Assembly (NCBI GenBank): GCA_964398055.1
Contig: CAYNLK010000032.1
Coordinates: 5,383-69,382, forward strand
Reading direction: 5' to 3'
From: CAYNLK01 sp964398055
Lineage (GTDB): Bacteria > Chloroflexota > Anaerolineae > 4572-78 > J111
Length of the DNA stretch: 64,000 nt
Shown here in pieces: positions 27,536 through 36,300 of this stretch. Numbering within the stretch: the stretch's first letter is position 1; each line of letters begins with the position of its first letter. The notes under the pieces are model-generated. The model was not told the DNA's origin. It did not search any database and saw only the letters and a list, made by a program, of their open reading frames with translations. A program made the position numbers and the translations under genes.

Positions 27536-29293
27536 GTGACCAGAAAACGCCGAAACAACCGCGATAAGCTGAACTGGTATCGCGTGGATTTGCATTTGCA
27601 TACACCAGGTTCCCAGGATTACCTGGAGCCAAATGTTGATTATCTTGACATTCTCCAAAAAGCTGAAAGTTGTGGCCTTGATATCATCGCCTTTACCGAC
27701 CACAACACCGTTGCCGGAGTCAGAGCTTTGCGCAAAGAGGTAGAAGAGCTGCAACTGCTGGAGCGACTCAATCGCATCAGCCCAAACGAACAAGCGCGTC
27801 TGGCCGAATATCAGCGCCTGTCGGACAAGATTATGCTCCTGCCTGGCTTTGAATTCACCGCGACCCTGGGATTTCATATTCTGGGCATCTTTCCGCCGGA
27901 AACCAGCGCCCGCGAATTAGACCATATTTTATTAACCCTGCGGGTACCCCCTGACCGGCTGGATCAGGGTTCGAACAATGTGGGGGCTACGGTTGATGTG
28001 CTCACCGCCTATCGAATTATCAATGAAGCGGGTGGTTTGGTCATTGCCGCCCATGCCAACACCAGCCACGGCGTGGCCATGCTCGGTTTTGATTTTGGTG
28101 GCCAGACCAAGATTGCCTATACCCAGGATCCCCATCTGCACGCCCTGGAAGTGACCGACCTGGAGAGCAAACGCCGCCGCACCACGGCCAACTTCTACAA
28201 CGGCTCAAAACCGGAGTACCCCCGCCGGATGCACTGCATTCAGGGTTCGGATGCCCACCGCCTCAACCGGGACCTCAACGACAGAAATCGGCTTGGGGTC
28301 GGTGATCGGGTCACGGAAGTGCAACTGGCCGAACCAACCTTTGAGGAGTTAAAGGCTTTATTCCTCAGCAACGACTTTAACCGGACCCGGCCTTACCGGC
28401 CTAAACAGACCCCGTTCGACCACGTTATTGCCGCCCGGCAGCAAGGCCCCAGCATCGTCCAATCTTTTCATCCCTCGATTGCCCGGCGCGGCGGCCATCT
28501 GCACGCCATTGTCTGCGACATCTGCGCCTTTGCCAACACCAATGGCGGGACCGTCTACGTGGGCTTGCCAGCCGATCCCAAAACTGCGGTCATCGGGTTA
28601 CCCAAACCCGCTGAAGTAGCTGATGTCATCCGCAGCGAGGTTGAAAAGAAAATCACCCCACCGCTGGAAGTTGAAATTGACGAACATATCACCCAGGGTA
28701 AAAAGGTCTTACAGATATCTGTGCCGGTGGGCGAAGATCCGCCCTATGCCATCGATGAGAACAAAATCTATGTGCGCGATGAAACCGATACGGACCTGGC
28801 CGTCCGGGATGAGATTGTCGCCCTGGTGAAACGAAACCTCGGCCCCAAAGAGAGCCTGGAGCCCGAGACGGTGACTGGACCTGAATCGGGGACCGGCCTG
28901 GCGGTGCAAAATGGCGGCTCAACGGAACCTAAAACGGGCGTCGAGATTGTGCTGGCGGAGGTTCGCAAAGGTACCACCTACTACAGCTTAAGAGACCTGC
29001 GGAACGGCAACGTCGTCCATAATGTGACCAAGAAGTCGGCCAGAAAGCTGTGGCAATATGCCCTAACCGAGTACGAGGCGAATGCAGTTGAGGTGAATAA
29101 GGTGGAGTGGCAGGGCGATATCGGCCTGTGGAAAAAGTATACCCGCGGCGGCCAGACCCGCTATGACCTGGTTCAGCGCGGGGTGGACAACACGTTGCGG
29201 GTCTACTATGGCGTTACGGATGCCGGTCTGCACGGGCCGTGGCAAAAGTTACTGGACAGTCTGGAAGATGAGAGGAGACCAGGTGATGCGTGA
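27536..29293 (+). CDS. PHP phosphoesterase-AlbA_2 (Schlafen-type) fusion protein
   Basis: Residues about 10-280 form a PHP metallo-phosphoesterase (VDLHLHTPGS, FTDHNTVAG, IAAHANTSHG, QGSDAH: the metal His/Asp set). Residues about 300-430 form an AlbA_2/Schlafen-type domain (ICAFANTNGGTVYVGL, YVRDETDTDLAVRDEI). The last 100 residues are an unrecognised domain. AlbA_2 proteins bind nucleic acid or act as tRNA/rRNA nucleases; PHP domains cleave phosphoesters. GTG at 27536 with GCGAGG upstream is the likely start (585 residues); a GTG at 27488 and an ATG at 27521 are alternatives. A nucleic-acid or defence role is plausible but unproven. Confidence 0.8.
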   Translation: MTRKRRNNRDKLNWYRVDLHLHTPGSQDYLEPNVDYLDILQKAESCGLDIIAFTDHNTVAGVRALRKEVEELQLLERLNRISPNEQARLAEYQRLSDKIMLLPGFEFTATLGFHILGIFPPETSARELDHILLTLRVPPDRLDQGSNNVGATVDVLTAYRIINEAGGLVIAAHANTSHGVAMLGFDFGGQTKIAYTQDPHLHALEVTDLESKRRRTTANFYNGSKPEYPRRMHCIQGSDAHRLNRDLNDRNRLGVGDRVTEVQLAEPTFEELKALFLSNDFNRTRPYRPKQTPFDHVIAARQQGPSIVQSFHPSIARRGGHLHAIVCDICAFANTNGGTVYVGLPADPKTAVIGLPKPAEVADVIRSEVEKKITPPLEVEIDEHITQGKKVLQISVPVGEDPPYAIDENKIYVRDETDTDLAVRDEIVALVKRNLGPKESLEPETVTGPESGTGLAVQNGGSTEPKTGVEIVLAEVRKGTTYYSLRDLRNGNVVHNVTKKSARKLWQYALTEYEANAVEVNKVEWQGDIGLWKKYTRGGQTRYDLVQRGVDNTLRVYYGVTDAGLHGPWQKLLDSLEDERRPGDA

Positions 29294-29765
29294 CCAACTA
29301 CTGGCGTTACTACGGGGTGGGCAAGCCCACCTTACGTTTGAGCAGGCCGTGGCTGAGTTTCCAATGGACCAGATCAACCGCCGCCCGCCCAACGTCTCTT
29401 ACACCCCCTGGCATTTGCTGGAGCATCTGCGGATAGCCCAGTGGGACATTTTGGAATTCATCCGCAATCCCAACCACGTTTCACCGGCCTGGCCGGCGGA
29501 ATACTGGCCGGCCCCAACTGAAGCGGCCGACGCCACCAGGTGGCAGCAGACCATTGCCGCCTTTCAAGCCGATCTGGCCGCCCTGGAGCAACTGGTGCTG
29601 GCGCCAACGACCGACTTCTTCGCCGACCTGCCCCACGCGCCGGGTTACACCATTTTGCGGGAACTACTGCTGGTGGCCGACCACAACGCCTACCACATCG
29701 GCGAGTTCGCCATCCTGCGCCAGGTGATGGAGACCTGGCCGGCCGGCGCGGCGAACCGGCCCTGA
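29286..29765 (+). CDS. DinB-family four-helix protein
   Basis: A 159-residue DinB/YfiT-type protein. Metal-ligand His positions are seen in WHLLEHLR (about 42) and ADHNAYHIGEF (about 130). Such proteins are putative metal-dependent thiol transferases or hydrolases. The ATG at 29286 overlaps the stop of the PHP fusion by 8 bases and has AGGTG upstream, so the two genes are translationally coupled. The longer upstream frame lies inside the previous gene and is not used. Confidence 0.82.
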   Translation: MRDQLLALLRGGQAHLTFEQAVAEFPMDQINRRPPNVSYTPWHLLEHLRIAQWDILEFIRNPNHVSPAWPAEYWPAPTEAADATRWQQTIAAFQADLAALEQLVLAPTTDFFADLPHAPGYTILRELLLVADHNAYHIGEFAILRQVMETWPAGAANRP

Positions 29766-29819
29766 GCTGTTGCAAGGTCCGAATAAGATAACTATCCCCG
29801 TATCGCCCCAGGAGGGCTT

Positions 29820-30125
29820 ATGAGCCGCCTCACAGAAATAGTTCAATGGCGCACAACATCAGGTCAGCCGGTTACGGTAGGTGATATTACGGTGACGCCT
29901 CAATCCTGGACGCTGATTATCCGCTGGCCTCGCGGCGGCTGGGTCTGGAGCCGACCCGTTGCCGTGCAGGCCGAACGAAGGGACCGTCTGGGTGAAGGTG
30001 TGCAACGCATCTCCATCATAGATATCACCCGCCTGGCCCAAGTGGGACTATTGGGCCTTAGTCTGATCTTCGTGATGGTTACTTTTCTGCTATTTTTACC
30101 ACAAAGGAGAGTCCAGCATGAGTGA
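29820..30125 (+). CDS. Small membrane protein, partner of the GerW-like protein
   Basis: A 101-residue unrecognised protein. The N-terminal 60 residues are soluble and beta-rich, followed by one membrane helix (about 70-92, VGLLGLSLIFVMVTFLLF). AGGAGG precedes the ATG. Its stop overlaps the start of the next gene by eight bases. The coupling suggests that it works with the YtfJ/GerW-like protein at the membrane. Confidence 0.65.
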   Translation: MSRLTEIVQWRTTSGQPVTVGDITVTPQSWTLIIRWPRGGWVWSRPVAVQAERRDRLGEGVQRISIIDITRLAQVGLLGLSLIFVMVTFLLFLPQRRVQHE

Positions 30126-30552
30126 TGAATTGAACCAACTCTTTGTTAAGTCTATTCCCGATCAAGAGCAAGCCGGTCAGATTATCGACAAGCTGTTCAC
30201 TGTGGCGCAGCCCGGTGCTGTCTTTAGCCAACCCGTCGTAGCCGGTGAGTACACAATCATTACCGCCTCAGAAGTATCGGTGACCATGGGCGTTGGATTT
30301 GGCGGCGGGGGCAGCCTCAAGCCCGAGGCCAGCAATTCCGGCCAGAACAGCGCCGAATTATCCGAACTTGGCAGTGGCGGCGGGGGCGGGGGGTTCTCGT
30401 TTGGGCGACCCGTGGCCGCTATTAGCATTGGCCCCGCCGGCGTACGGGTGGAACCGGTAGTTGACGTAACCAAGATTGGCCTGGCTTTTATTACCGCCCT
30501 GGGCGCTTTGTTTATGATGCTGGGCAAAATGCGCCGGGCCAGCCGAGGATGA
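30118..30552 (+). CDS. GerW/YtfJ-family protein
   Basis: A 144-residue protein of the GerW (YtfJ) family, known from spore germination but widespread in non-sporulating bacteria. It has an N-terminal helix, VVAGEYTIITASEVSV, a glycine-rich middle (GVGFGGGGS, GGGGGGFSFG), a conserved VAAISIGPAGVRVEPVVD strand and a C-terminal hydrophobic helix (about 118-138). It is coupled to the small membrane protein upstream and overlaps the next gene by ATGA. Its biochemical role is not established; a sporulation role is not implied here. Confidence 0.8.
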   Translation: MSDELNQLFVKSIPDQEQAGQIIDKLFTVAQPGAVFSQPVVAGEYTIITASEVSVTMGVGFGGGGSLKPEASNSGQNSAELSELGSGGGGGGFSFGRPVAAISIGPAGVRVEPVVDVTKIGLAFITALGALFMMLGKMRRASRG

Positions 30553-30956
30553 ACTCGATTGACGTCCAGAAACTTCAGATTCTGGAGACAATTAAAACCG
30601 TGGCTGTCGTTGGACTGTCGCCCCGGCCGAGCCGCGCCGGCTACTATGTGCCGGCCTATCTGCAAGAGGCCGGCTACCGGATTATTCCGGTGAATCCCCA
30701 TCTGAAGCAGGCGCTAGGCGAAAAAGCCTATCCCGATCTGCTGTCGGTGCCGGAGCCGGTCGATCTGGTGCTCGTCTTCCGGCGCAGCGAGGAGGCTCTG
30801 CCGGTGGTTGAACAGGCCATTCAGATTAGGGCCAAAGTCGTCTGGATGCAGGTTGGCGTGGTCAATGAGCCGGCTGCGGCCAAAGCGGAGGCCGCCGGTT
30901 TGGAGGTGGTTATGGATGCCTGTATTATGATCGATCACCGCCGCCTGCTGCGTTAA
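30549..30956 (+). CDS. CoA-binding domain protein (YccU family)
   Basis: A 135-residue Rossmann-type CoA-binding protein. It shows VAVVGLSPRPSRAGYYVP (the glycine loop near residue 19), IIPVNP, VFRRSEEALPVVEQAI, VWMQVGV and DACIMIDHRRL. The family resembles the N-terminal part of succinyl-CoA synthetase alpha, and its physiological role is unclear. It overlaps the GerW-like gene by four bases, indicating co-expression. Confidence 0.88.
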   Translation: MNSIDVQKLQILETIKTVAVVGLSPRPSRAGYYVPAYLQEAGYRIIPVNPHLKQALGEKAYPDLLSVPEPVDLVLVFRRSEEALPVVEQAIQIRAKVVWMQVGVVNEPAAAKAEAAGLEVVMDACIMIDHRRLLR

Positions 30957-30992
30957 CGGCCGCTCCCGGCTGGTCAGGAGGAAAACTGCACT

Positions 30993-31790
30993 ATGTCCGA
31001 TCAAAAGAATCTTGTCGCCATTGTAACCGGCGCGACCGGGGCCATCGGCCAGGCCATTGCCCGCCAGTTGGCTCAAAAAGGGTACGCGGTCGTCCTGGCA
31101 GCTCGAAATGAGGCCAAGGCCAGGCAGGCGGTGCAGGACATCATTCAAGCCACCGGCAACGAGCGGGTGCGGTCTGAATTGGTTGACCTGGCCCGCCGGG
31201 CCTCCATCCAGGCGCTAGCCGACCGCTGGCAAGGTCCGCTGCACGTGCTGGTCAACAACGCCGGCGCGACCCCCCGGTCACGGCAGGAAACAGCCGAAGG
31301 GATCGAACTGCAATTTGCCACCAATGTCCTGGGTTACTTTTGGATGATCGAGCACTTTACCGAAGTTCTGAAGCAGTCGGCCCCGGCCCGGGTGGTCAAC
31401 GTGGCCAGCTATTGGGCCGGCGACCTTGATCTGGATGACCTGGAGTTCAAACGCCGCCGGTACAATAACAATAGCGCCTATCGCCAAGCCAAGCAGGCCA
31501 ACCGGATGCTGACGGTCGCCCTGGCCGAAAAGTTGAAACCCTTTGGCATTACGGTCAATGCCTGCCACCCCGGCGATGTCAACTCAACCTTGAGCAACAA
31601 CCTGGGCTTCGGCGGCCACGATTCGCCGGATGAGGGGGCCGGCACGCCGGTCTGGCTGGCTACCGGTGAGGTCGGCGGCCAGGTAACCGGCCGCTATTTC
31701 GAGCAGCGGCGGGAAGTGCGAGACCATTTTGCTGAGAACAAAGAGGCCATCGAGGCGCTCTACCAGGCCTGCCGGGGTTACTCCAGGTAG
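30993..31790 (+). CDS. Short-chain dehydrogenase/reductase (SDR)
   Basis: A 265-residue NAD(P)-dependent oxidoreductase with the cofactor loop TGATGAIGQAIA (about 10-21), NNAG (about 88), catalytic Ser in VNVASYW and the YxxxK motif in AYRQAKQANR (about 164). The sequence around the active site and the PGDVNSTLS stretch recall retinol-dehydrogenase or protochlorophyllide-reductase-like SDRs. The substrate cannot be told. AGGAGG precedes the ATG. It is the last gene of the rightward block. Confidence 0.88.
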   Translation: MSDQKNLVAIVTGATGAIGQAIARQLAQKGYAVVLAARNEAKARQAVQDIIQATGNERVRSELVDLARRASIQALADRWQGPLHVLVNNAGATPRSRQETAEGIELQFATNVLGYFWMIEHFTEVLKQSAPARVVNVASYWAGDLDLDDLEFKRRRYNNNSAYRQAKQANRMLTVALAEKLKPFGITVNACHPGDVNSTLSNNLGFGGHDSPDEGAGTPVWLATGEVGGQVTGRYFEQRREVRDHFAENKEAIEALYQACRGYSR

Positions 31791-31837
31791 GGTTGGTCAT
31801 CCCTGAGAAACTCACAGTTTCCAATTTTTGACTGCGG

Positions 31838-31855
31838 ACGGCATAGGGATGCCGT
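31838..31855. terminator. Weak hairpin between convergent genes
   Basis: ACGGCAT-AGGG-ATGCCGT is a perfect 7-bp stem with a 4-base loop. No good T-run follows on either strand. Confidence 0.3.
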
Positions 31856-31898
31856 TGTACGTAAATTTGGATCTATTAAGACTACCGCCAGAGATGTT

Positions 31899-33272
31899 CT
31901 AACGCCACGACAGCATCCGTTCGTTCATGCCATCATACTGAAAAGTGATGCCGGCCAGCGCTTCCGGCGGGAACAAAGGCCGCTGGCTGCTGCCGTCGGT
32001 GTTCATCACCCAGATTTCCCAACGGCCGGTCCGGTCGGTTAGAAAAGCAATTTGTGAACCGTCGGGCGACCAGGCCGGCGAGATGTTTTGGTAGGAACGG
32101 GGCGCCTGGCCGGACAAAATTTGCTGGACCAGCTCGACGTAAGCGGTTTGGGTCAGCCGGACTCGCCCACTGCCGTCGCTGTTCAATACTTGAATATCCC
32201 AACTTTGGCTACCCTGCTGGTAGGTAACAGCGACTTTACTGCCATCGGGTGAAAACAGCGGGGTGTGGTCGTCAAGGTCGGCGGTGAGCAGCCAACTGGC
32301 GCCCAGGTTCAAATCCAGGCTCACCAGCCCTTTGGCCCCGTCGTAGACGACCTGCCAGGGTTGAGCCGGATTCCAGGTGGGTGATTGGGAATAAAGATCG
32401 TGCGGCAGGTCTTCAAACTGGCCAGTAGTCACCTCGATGCGGCGCAGACCCCACTGCAGATCCTCTTTGGGAATGTAGCAGAATACAAAGCCGTCGGCGC
32501 TGCGGCGGCTCTTGGTCACCTGGCCAATGTTGTCCGGCATGCGAAAACCATCGTCACGGTCGAATTCTTTGCAGATTTCTGCCGGGTCGCGTAACCCGCC
32601 ATGCTGAAACGACACAATGATCGCCTGCCCATCGGGCGACCAGGTGGGCGATTTGGCCTGACGGATACCGCCAACAATGGCCCGCTCATCGCTGCCGTCG
32701 AGGTTGATGGTGTAGAGCGCGCCAAATTCGGCCCCATCCCAACGCACAAAAGCCACCTGCTGGCCATCCGGCGAGATAGCCGGGTCCATGCCGGTGGTCA
32801 GGTAACGAAGGTTGCTGCCATCAGGATCGATAGCGTAAATGGCGCCCCCAGCCGAGGTTTGAAAGACAATCGTCCCGGCGGCGGCAACCGAACTGTCCGC
32901 AACAGCCGCCTGCGCCTGCGGTTGCGGCGCGGGGGCGGCAAATTTCAGAATCGCCGCCTGGTTGACCGCCACCTCAGCGCCGTTCACCCAGCCGGGGCTG
33001 CCGAAAGTAGAGACCACCTGCCACCAGCCGGTTTTGGCATTGTAACCAATGACGCCCCGGCTTGTGCCCTGGGCCAGCGTATCAAAGGCCGGATAGCTGG
33101 CATCGGGGCCGCTGCGAATTTTGAGCGTTTCTACCAGCACGGTCAGGGTCGGGATATCTTCCTGGGCCGCGGCAGCAGGCCCAAAAACAAGGCCGCTTAG
33201 CAGCAAAATTACCAACACAGTTAGCCAACGCAGCCGCGTTGTCAATCTGGGTAACATGTTCAAATAACTCAT
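31899..33272 (-). CDS. Secreted SH3 plus TolB-type beta-propeller protein
   Basis: A 457-residue exported protein. A signal peptide (about 1-37) is followed by an SH3-like domain (about 42-110; LKIRSGPDASY, GWWQVV) and then WD40-like PD40 repeats (about 130-455; ISPDGQQVAFVRWDG, WSPDGQAIIVSF, FSPDGSKVAV, WSPDGSQIAFLTDR) that form a TolB-like propeller. It probably binds peptidoglycan or protein partners outside the membrane. The ATG at 33272 with TAAAGGA eight bases upstream is chosen. It follows the MacAB-type exporter genes on the same strand and may be expressed with them. Confidence 0.85.
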   Translation of the reverse strand: MSYLNMLPRLTTRLRWLTVLVILLLSGLVFGPAAAAQEDIPTLTVLVETLKIRSGPDASYPAFDTLAQGTSRGVIGYNAKTGWWQVVSTFGSPGWVNGAEVAVNQAAILKFAAPAPQPQAQAAVADSSVAAAGTIVFQTSAGGAIYAIDPDGSNLRYLTTGMDPAISPDGQQVAFVRWDGAEFGALYTINLDGSDERAIVGGIRQAKSPTWSPDGQAIIVSFQHGGLRDPAEICKEFDRDDGFRMPDNIGQVTKSRRSADGFVFCYIPKEDLQWGLRRIEVTTGQFEDLPHDLYSQSPTWNPAQPWQVVYDGAKGLVSLDLNLGASWLLTADLDDHTPLFSPDGSKVAVTYQQGSQSWDIQVLNSDGSGRVRLTQTAYVELVQQILSGQAPRSYQNISPAWSPDGSQIAFLTDRTGRWEIWVMNTDGSSQRPLFPPEALAGITFQYDGMNERMLSWR

Positions 33273-33310
33273 AAACAAATTCCTTTATGGTAAGGTGATA
33301 ACCTGGGCAA

Positions 33311-34918
33311 TTAGGGGCGAGGGCCACCACCGCCGGGAGGCGGGCCGCCAAACATCATGCCGCCGCGCATTTGCCCCTGGTTCTCATCAACATAGGAAGC
33401 CACCTGGCCTACCACCTGATCACCGGCCTGTAAATCCTCAGACTTAACCACCGTCCACTCACCCTGCGATGCGCCCGGCTTTACCGCCACCCGGCTGGGC
33501 TGACCATTGCGGACGACCCGCACGTAATTCTGGCCTTCAAACTCCATCACCGCGGTGCTGGGCACCAGCCAGGTGTTGGCCCCATCATCACTGAGAATAG
33601 TGGCCACCGCCGTCATCCCGGGCCGAACGCCATCTTCTATTTCAAGGTCTTTCAATTGAATGGTCACCTGGTAATTGACCACACCGCTGCTGGCCTGGCT
33701 GATCGGCGCAATCCGGCTAACTTCTCCTTGAAACACCTGGTCAGGCAGAGCATCAACGGCAATGTTGACCGGCTGGCCCAGCTTCACTTTATTGATGTCG
33801 ACCTCGGCCACGTAGACCGGCAGCTCCAACTTGGTCAGGTCGCCGATAATGAGCGCCGAACTGAGATCAGAGGTTGTTTTTTGGCCCACTTCAACCTCAA
33901 TCGATAGAACAATCCCGTCAATGGTGGCCCGCAGGGTGGCATCATCCAGATTGGCCTGGGCTTCGTCCAAACCAAGTTGGGCCTGGGCAATGGATAGTTC
34001 CATTTCGCGGATTTCAGTGTCAGTAGGGCCGTTGAGCAGGCTGGTCAATTTGGCCTGGGCGCTGGACACCTGCGCTTCGGCGGCCAACAGTTCGGCTTTG
34101 GTGGTTACCAGGTCTTCCACCTGTACCTGGGCTTGCTTGATGCTGCTCAGGGCCTGCTGCAATTCAGATTCAGACGCTCCTTCGGTGGCAACCTCGTAGG
34201 CGGCTTTGGCCTTATCGTAATCGATGGTGGCCGATTGCAGGTCCATCGCCTGCTGTGAGCGGCCTTTATCATCCCGGTAGGCAATTTCGTTGTAAGCCTG
34301 CTGGGCCTGGTCCAGGGCCAGGTAAGCTTTGTGCAGGTCGGTACTGAGTTGGGTCAGTTCGGCCTCACTCAGCCCGGCCAACAACTCCTGATAGCTGGCC
34401 TGGGCTGCGGCCAGGCTGGCCTGGGCCGCGGCTATCTCTGCTGCGCTCGGACCGGCCTGGAGTTCGGCCAGATTCTCTTGGGCCGAGGCCAAACTGGCAT
34501 AAGCCTCGTCCAGGTCGGCCTGAGAAGCCGGCTCTAGCAACTGGGCCAGCTTGTTCTGGCTAACTTCCAGGGCTAACTCGGCCTGCCGTACGGCCCGATC
34601 CAGGTCGCCTGTATCCAGCTTGAGCAGTGGGTCGCCCACTTTGACCTCATCGCCTTCCCCAACGTACACTTCGGCAATGATGCCAGAGCCTTTAAAGACG
34701 GCGGATTGCTGCTGAACCAACTGGATGTTGCCGGTGGCGCTGACCTGAACCGCGTCGATACCCGGTCGAATGGTGACCATGCTCTCTGCCGTTGGGCTGG
34801 CCTGCGCCTGAGCGCTGCCGCTGTCCAGCAAACCGGTCAGCGCATCCCGGAAGTAAAAAGCTCCTCCGGCCAGGGCCAGGATGACGATGGCAATAATCCA
34901 AACTTTTTTATTTTTCAT
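33311..34918 (-). CDS. HlyD/MacA-type membrane-fusion (adaptor) protein
   Basis: A 535-residue periplasmic adaptor. It has one N-terminal membrane helix (about 5-22), a lipoyl-like domain split by a very long coiled-coil hairpin (about 100-290, rich in Ala, Gln and Glu), a beta-barrel domain (about 320-430; VEVGQKTTSDLSSALIIGD, PGMTAVATI) and a C-terminal membrane-proximal region ending in a Gly/Pro/Met-rich tail. It would link the MacB-type permease encoded next to it. GGAGG precedes the ATG at 34918. In an organism without a standard outer membrane, such adaptors act in peptide or lipid export. Confidence 0.88.
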   Translation of the reverse strand: MKNKKVWIIAIVILALAGGAFYFRDALTGLLDSGSAQAQASPTAESMVTIRPGIDAVQVSATGNIQLVQQQSAVFKGSGIIAEVYVGEGDEVKVGDPLLKLDTGDLDRAVRQAELALEVSQNKLAQLLEPASQADLDEAYASLASAQENLAELQAGPSAAEIAAAQASLAAAQASYQELLAGLSEAELTQLSTDLHKAYLALDQAQQAYNEIAYRDDKGRSQQAMDLQSATIDYDKAKAAYEVATEGASESELQQALSSIKQAQVQVEDLVTTKAELLAAEAQVSSAQAKLTSLLNGPTDTEIREMELSIAQAQLGLDEAQANLDDATLRATIDGIVLSIEVEVGQKTTSDLSSALIIGDLTKLELPVYVAEVDINKVKLGQPVNIAVDALPDQVFQGEVSRIAPISQASSGVVNYQVTIQLKDLEIEDGVRPGMTAVATILSDDGANTWLVPSTAVMEFEGQNYVRVVRNGQPSRVAVKPGASQGEWTVVKSEDLQAGDQVVGQVASYVDENQGQMRGGMMFGGPPPGGGGPRP

Positions 34919-34934
34919 CAATACCTCCGGATTC

Positions 34935-34969
34935 AATTGTGAATTGTGAATTGTGAATTGTGAATTGTG
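34935..34969. repeat. Heptanucleotide tandem repeat AATTGTG x5
   Basis: Five perfect copies of the 7-mer AATTGTG lie directly upstream of the adaptor start codon. Confidence 0.85.
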
Positions 34970-35010
34970 ATCAGTAACTTGAAACATTGAAAACGGCTAA
35001 ACATTCACAA

Positions 35011-35047
35011 CTGACAACTGACAATTGATAATTGATAATTGATAATT
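35011..35047. repeat. Heptanucleotide tandem repeat CTGACAA x2 / TTGATAA x3
   Basis: Two CTGACAA units followed by three TTGATAA units fill the gap just after the permease stop codon. Same period as the array at 34935. Confidence 0.8.
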
Positions 35048-35052
35048 CCCCA

Positions 35053-36300
35053 TCACTCGCTGCGTAAGGCTTCAATGGGATCAAGCTGCGTAGCCCGCAT
35101 AGCCGGATAAATGCCAAAGATGAGACCGGCTAACAGGCTGAAACCAAGCGCCAGCGCCAGCGAGTCTGACTGAATGACGACCTGGAAGGTAAAGGCCGGT
35201 ACCTGCGCCAGCAGTCCAGCCAGCCCAAAGGCCAGGCCCACTCCAATCAAACCACCCAAAAAGCAGAGCACCAGCGCTTCAACCAGAAACTGCATTAAAA
35301 TATCACTATCATGCGCGCCGATGGCTTTGCGCAGGCCGATTTCGCGGGTGCGTTCGGTTACGGACACCAGCATAATATTCATAATGCCGATGCCGCCGAC
35401 CAACAGACTGATAGCGCCGATAGAGCCGAGGAAAATGGTCAAGGTGGCGGTAATATCAGAGGCGGTTTCCAGCAGGCTGGCCTGGTTGAAAATGTTGAAA
35501 TCGTTGTCAGCATCGGCCTTCAGACTGTGCCGCAGCCGCAGCGTCATTTCTGTTTGCTTTTCGGCATCTTCTACACCCTCGGCGCTGGCCGCCTGCACAT
35601 TGAGGCCGGTAATAGTGTACTGGCCGCGGTAACGGGGGGCGTTAAACAACCGGCCCTGGGCAATGCCAATCGGCACATAAGCCTGCCGGTCGGGAGTGTT
35701 GGGGCCAAAACCACCGCTTTCCTTTAACACCCCAATCACCTGAAACGGCTGGCCACCAATCCGGACGCTCTGCCCGATCGGCTCCACAGCCCCAAACAAA
35801 TCTTCAGCCAGGCGCGACCCCAGCACGACCACCTGGCTCTGAGCTTCCACCTCCTCGTCGGTCAGAAAACGACCGGAAGCCACGGTCAGGTTGCGCACAC
35901 TGGCATAAATCGCCGTTACCCCCGACACCTGATTATTCGTATTGGTGCTGCCGTAGACCAGTTGGGCATTGGCGGCGTATTCCGGGGCAACCTTAGCAAT
36001 GGCCGGATGTAACGCCTTGTCCATCAGGGCCTCGGCGTCGCCAATAGTTAGGGTGCTGGCCGAACCACTGGCGCTCTGCAGGCCGCCGCTGCCGGTAGTG
36101 GCCCCGGGAGAAACGGAGAGTAGATAGGTCCCCTGGCTTTCAATTCTTTCGGTAATGTTGGCCGCGGCCCCCCGGCCAATCCCCATGGTGGTCAGCACGG
36201 CCGCCACGCCGATGATAATGCCCAGCATCGTCAGGATAGCCCGCAACTTGTGGGCCGTAATGCTTTCCAGGGCTACTTGTAGATACTTAAATAGTTTCAT
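35053..36300 (-). CDS. MacB-type ABC permease (FtsX family)
   Basis: A 415-residue membrane protein. It has an N-terminal helix (about 18-42; ITAHKLRAILTMLGIIIGVAAV), a large extracytoplasmic MacB_PCD domain (about 50-270) and three C-terminal helices (about 290-315, 340-365, 380-400). The last region carries the FtsX-type VTERTREIGLRKAIGA motif. It couples ATP hydrolysis by the ATPase upstream to mechanical transmission towards the adaptor. I use the ATG at 36300, which overlaps the ATPase gene by 14 bases. The longer frame begins inside the ATPase gene. Confidence 0.9.
   Translation of the reverse strand: MKLFKYLQVALESITAHKLRAILTMLGIIIGVAAVLTTMGIGRGAAANITERIESQGTYLLSVSPGATTGSGGLQSASGSASTLTIGDAEALMDKALHPAIAKVAPEYAANAQLVYGSTNTNNQVSGVTAIYASVRNLTVASGRFLTDEEVEAQSQVVVLGSRLAEDLFGAVEPIGQSVRIGGQPFQVIGVLKESGGFGPNTPDRQAYVPIGIAQGRLFNAPRYRGQYTITGLNVQAASAEGVEDAEKQTEMTLRLRHSLKADADNDFNIFNQASLLETASDITATLTIFLGSIGAISLLVGGIGIMNIMLVSVTERTREIGLRKAIGAHDSDILMQFLVEALVLCFLGGLIGVGLAFGLAGLLAQVPAFTFQVVIQSDSLALALGFSLLAGLIFGIYPAMRATQLDPIEALRSE

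Noticed and set aside
27327..27632. Minus-strand 101-residue frame in the gap before the PHP fusion
   Set aside because: Overlaps the real gene start and has no family features.
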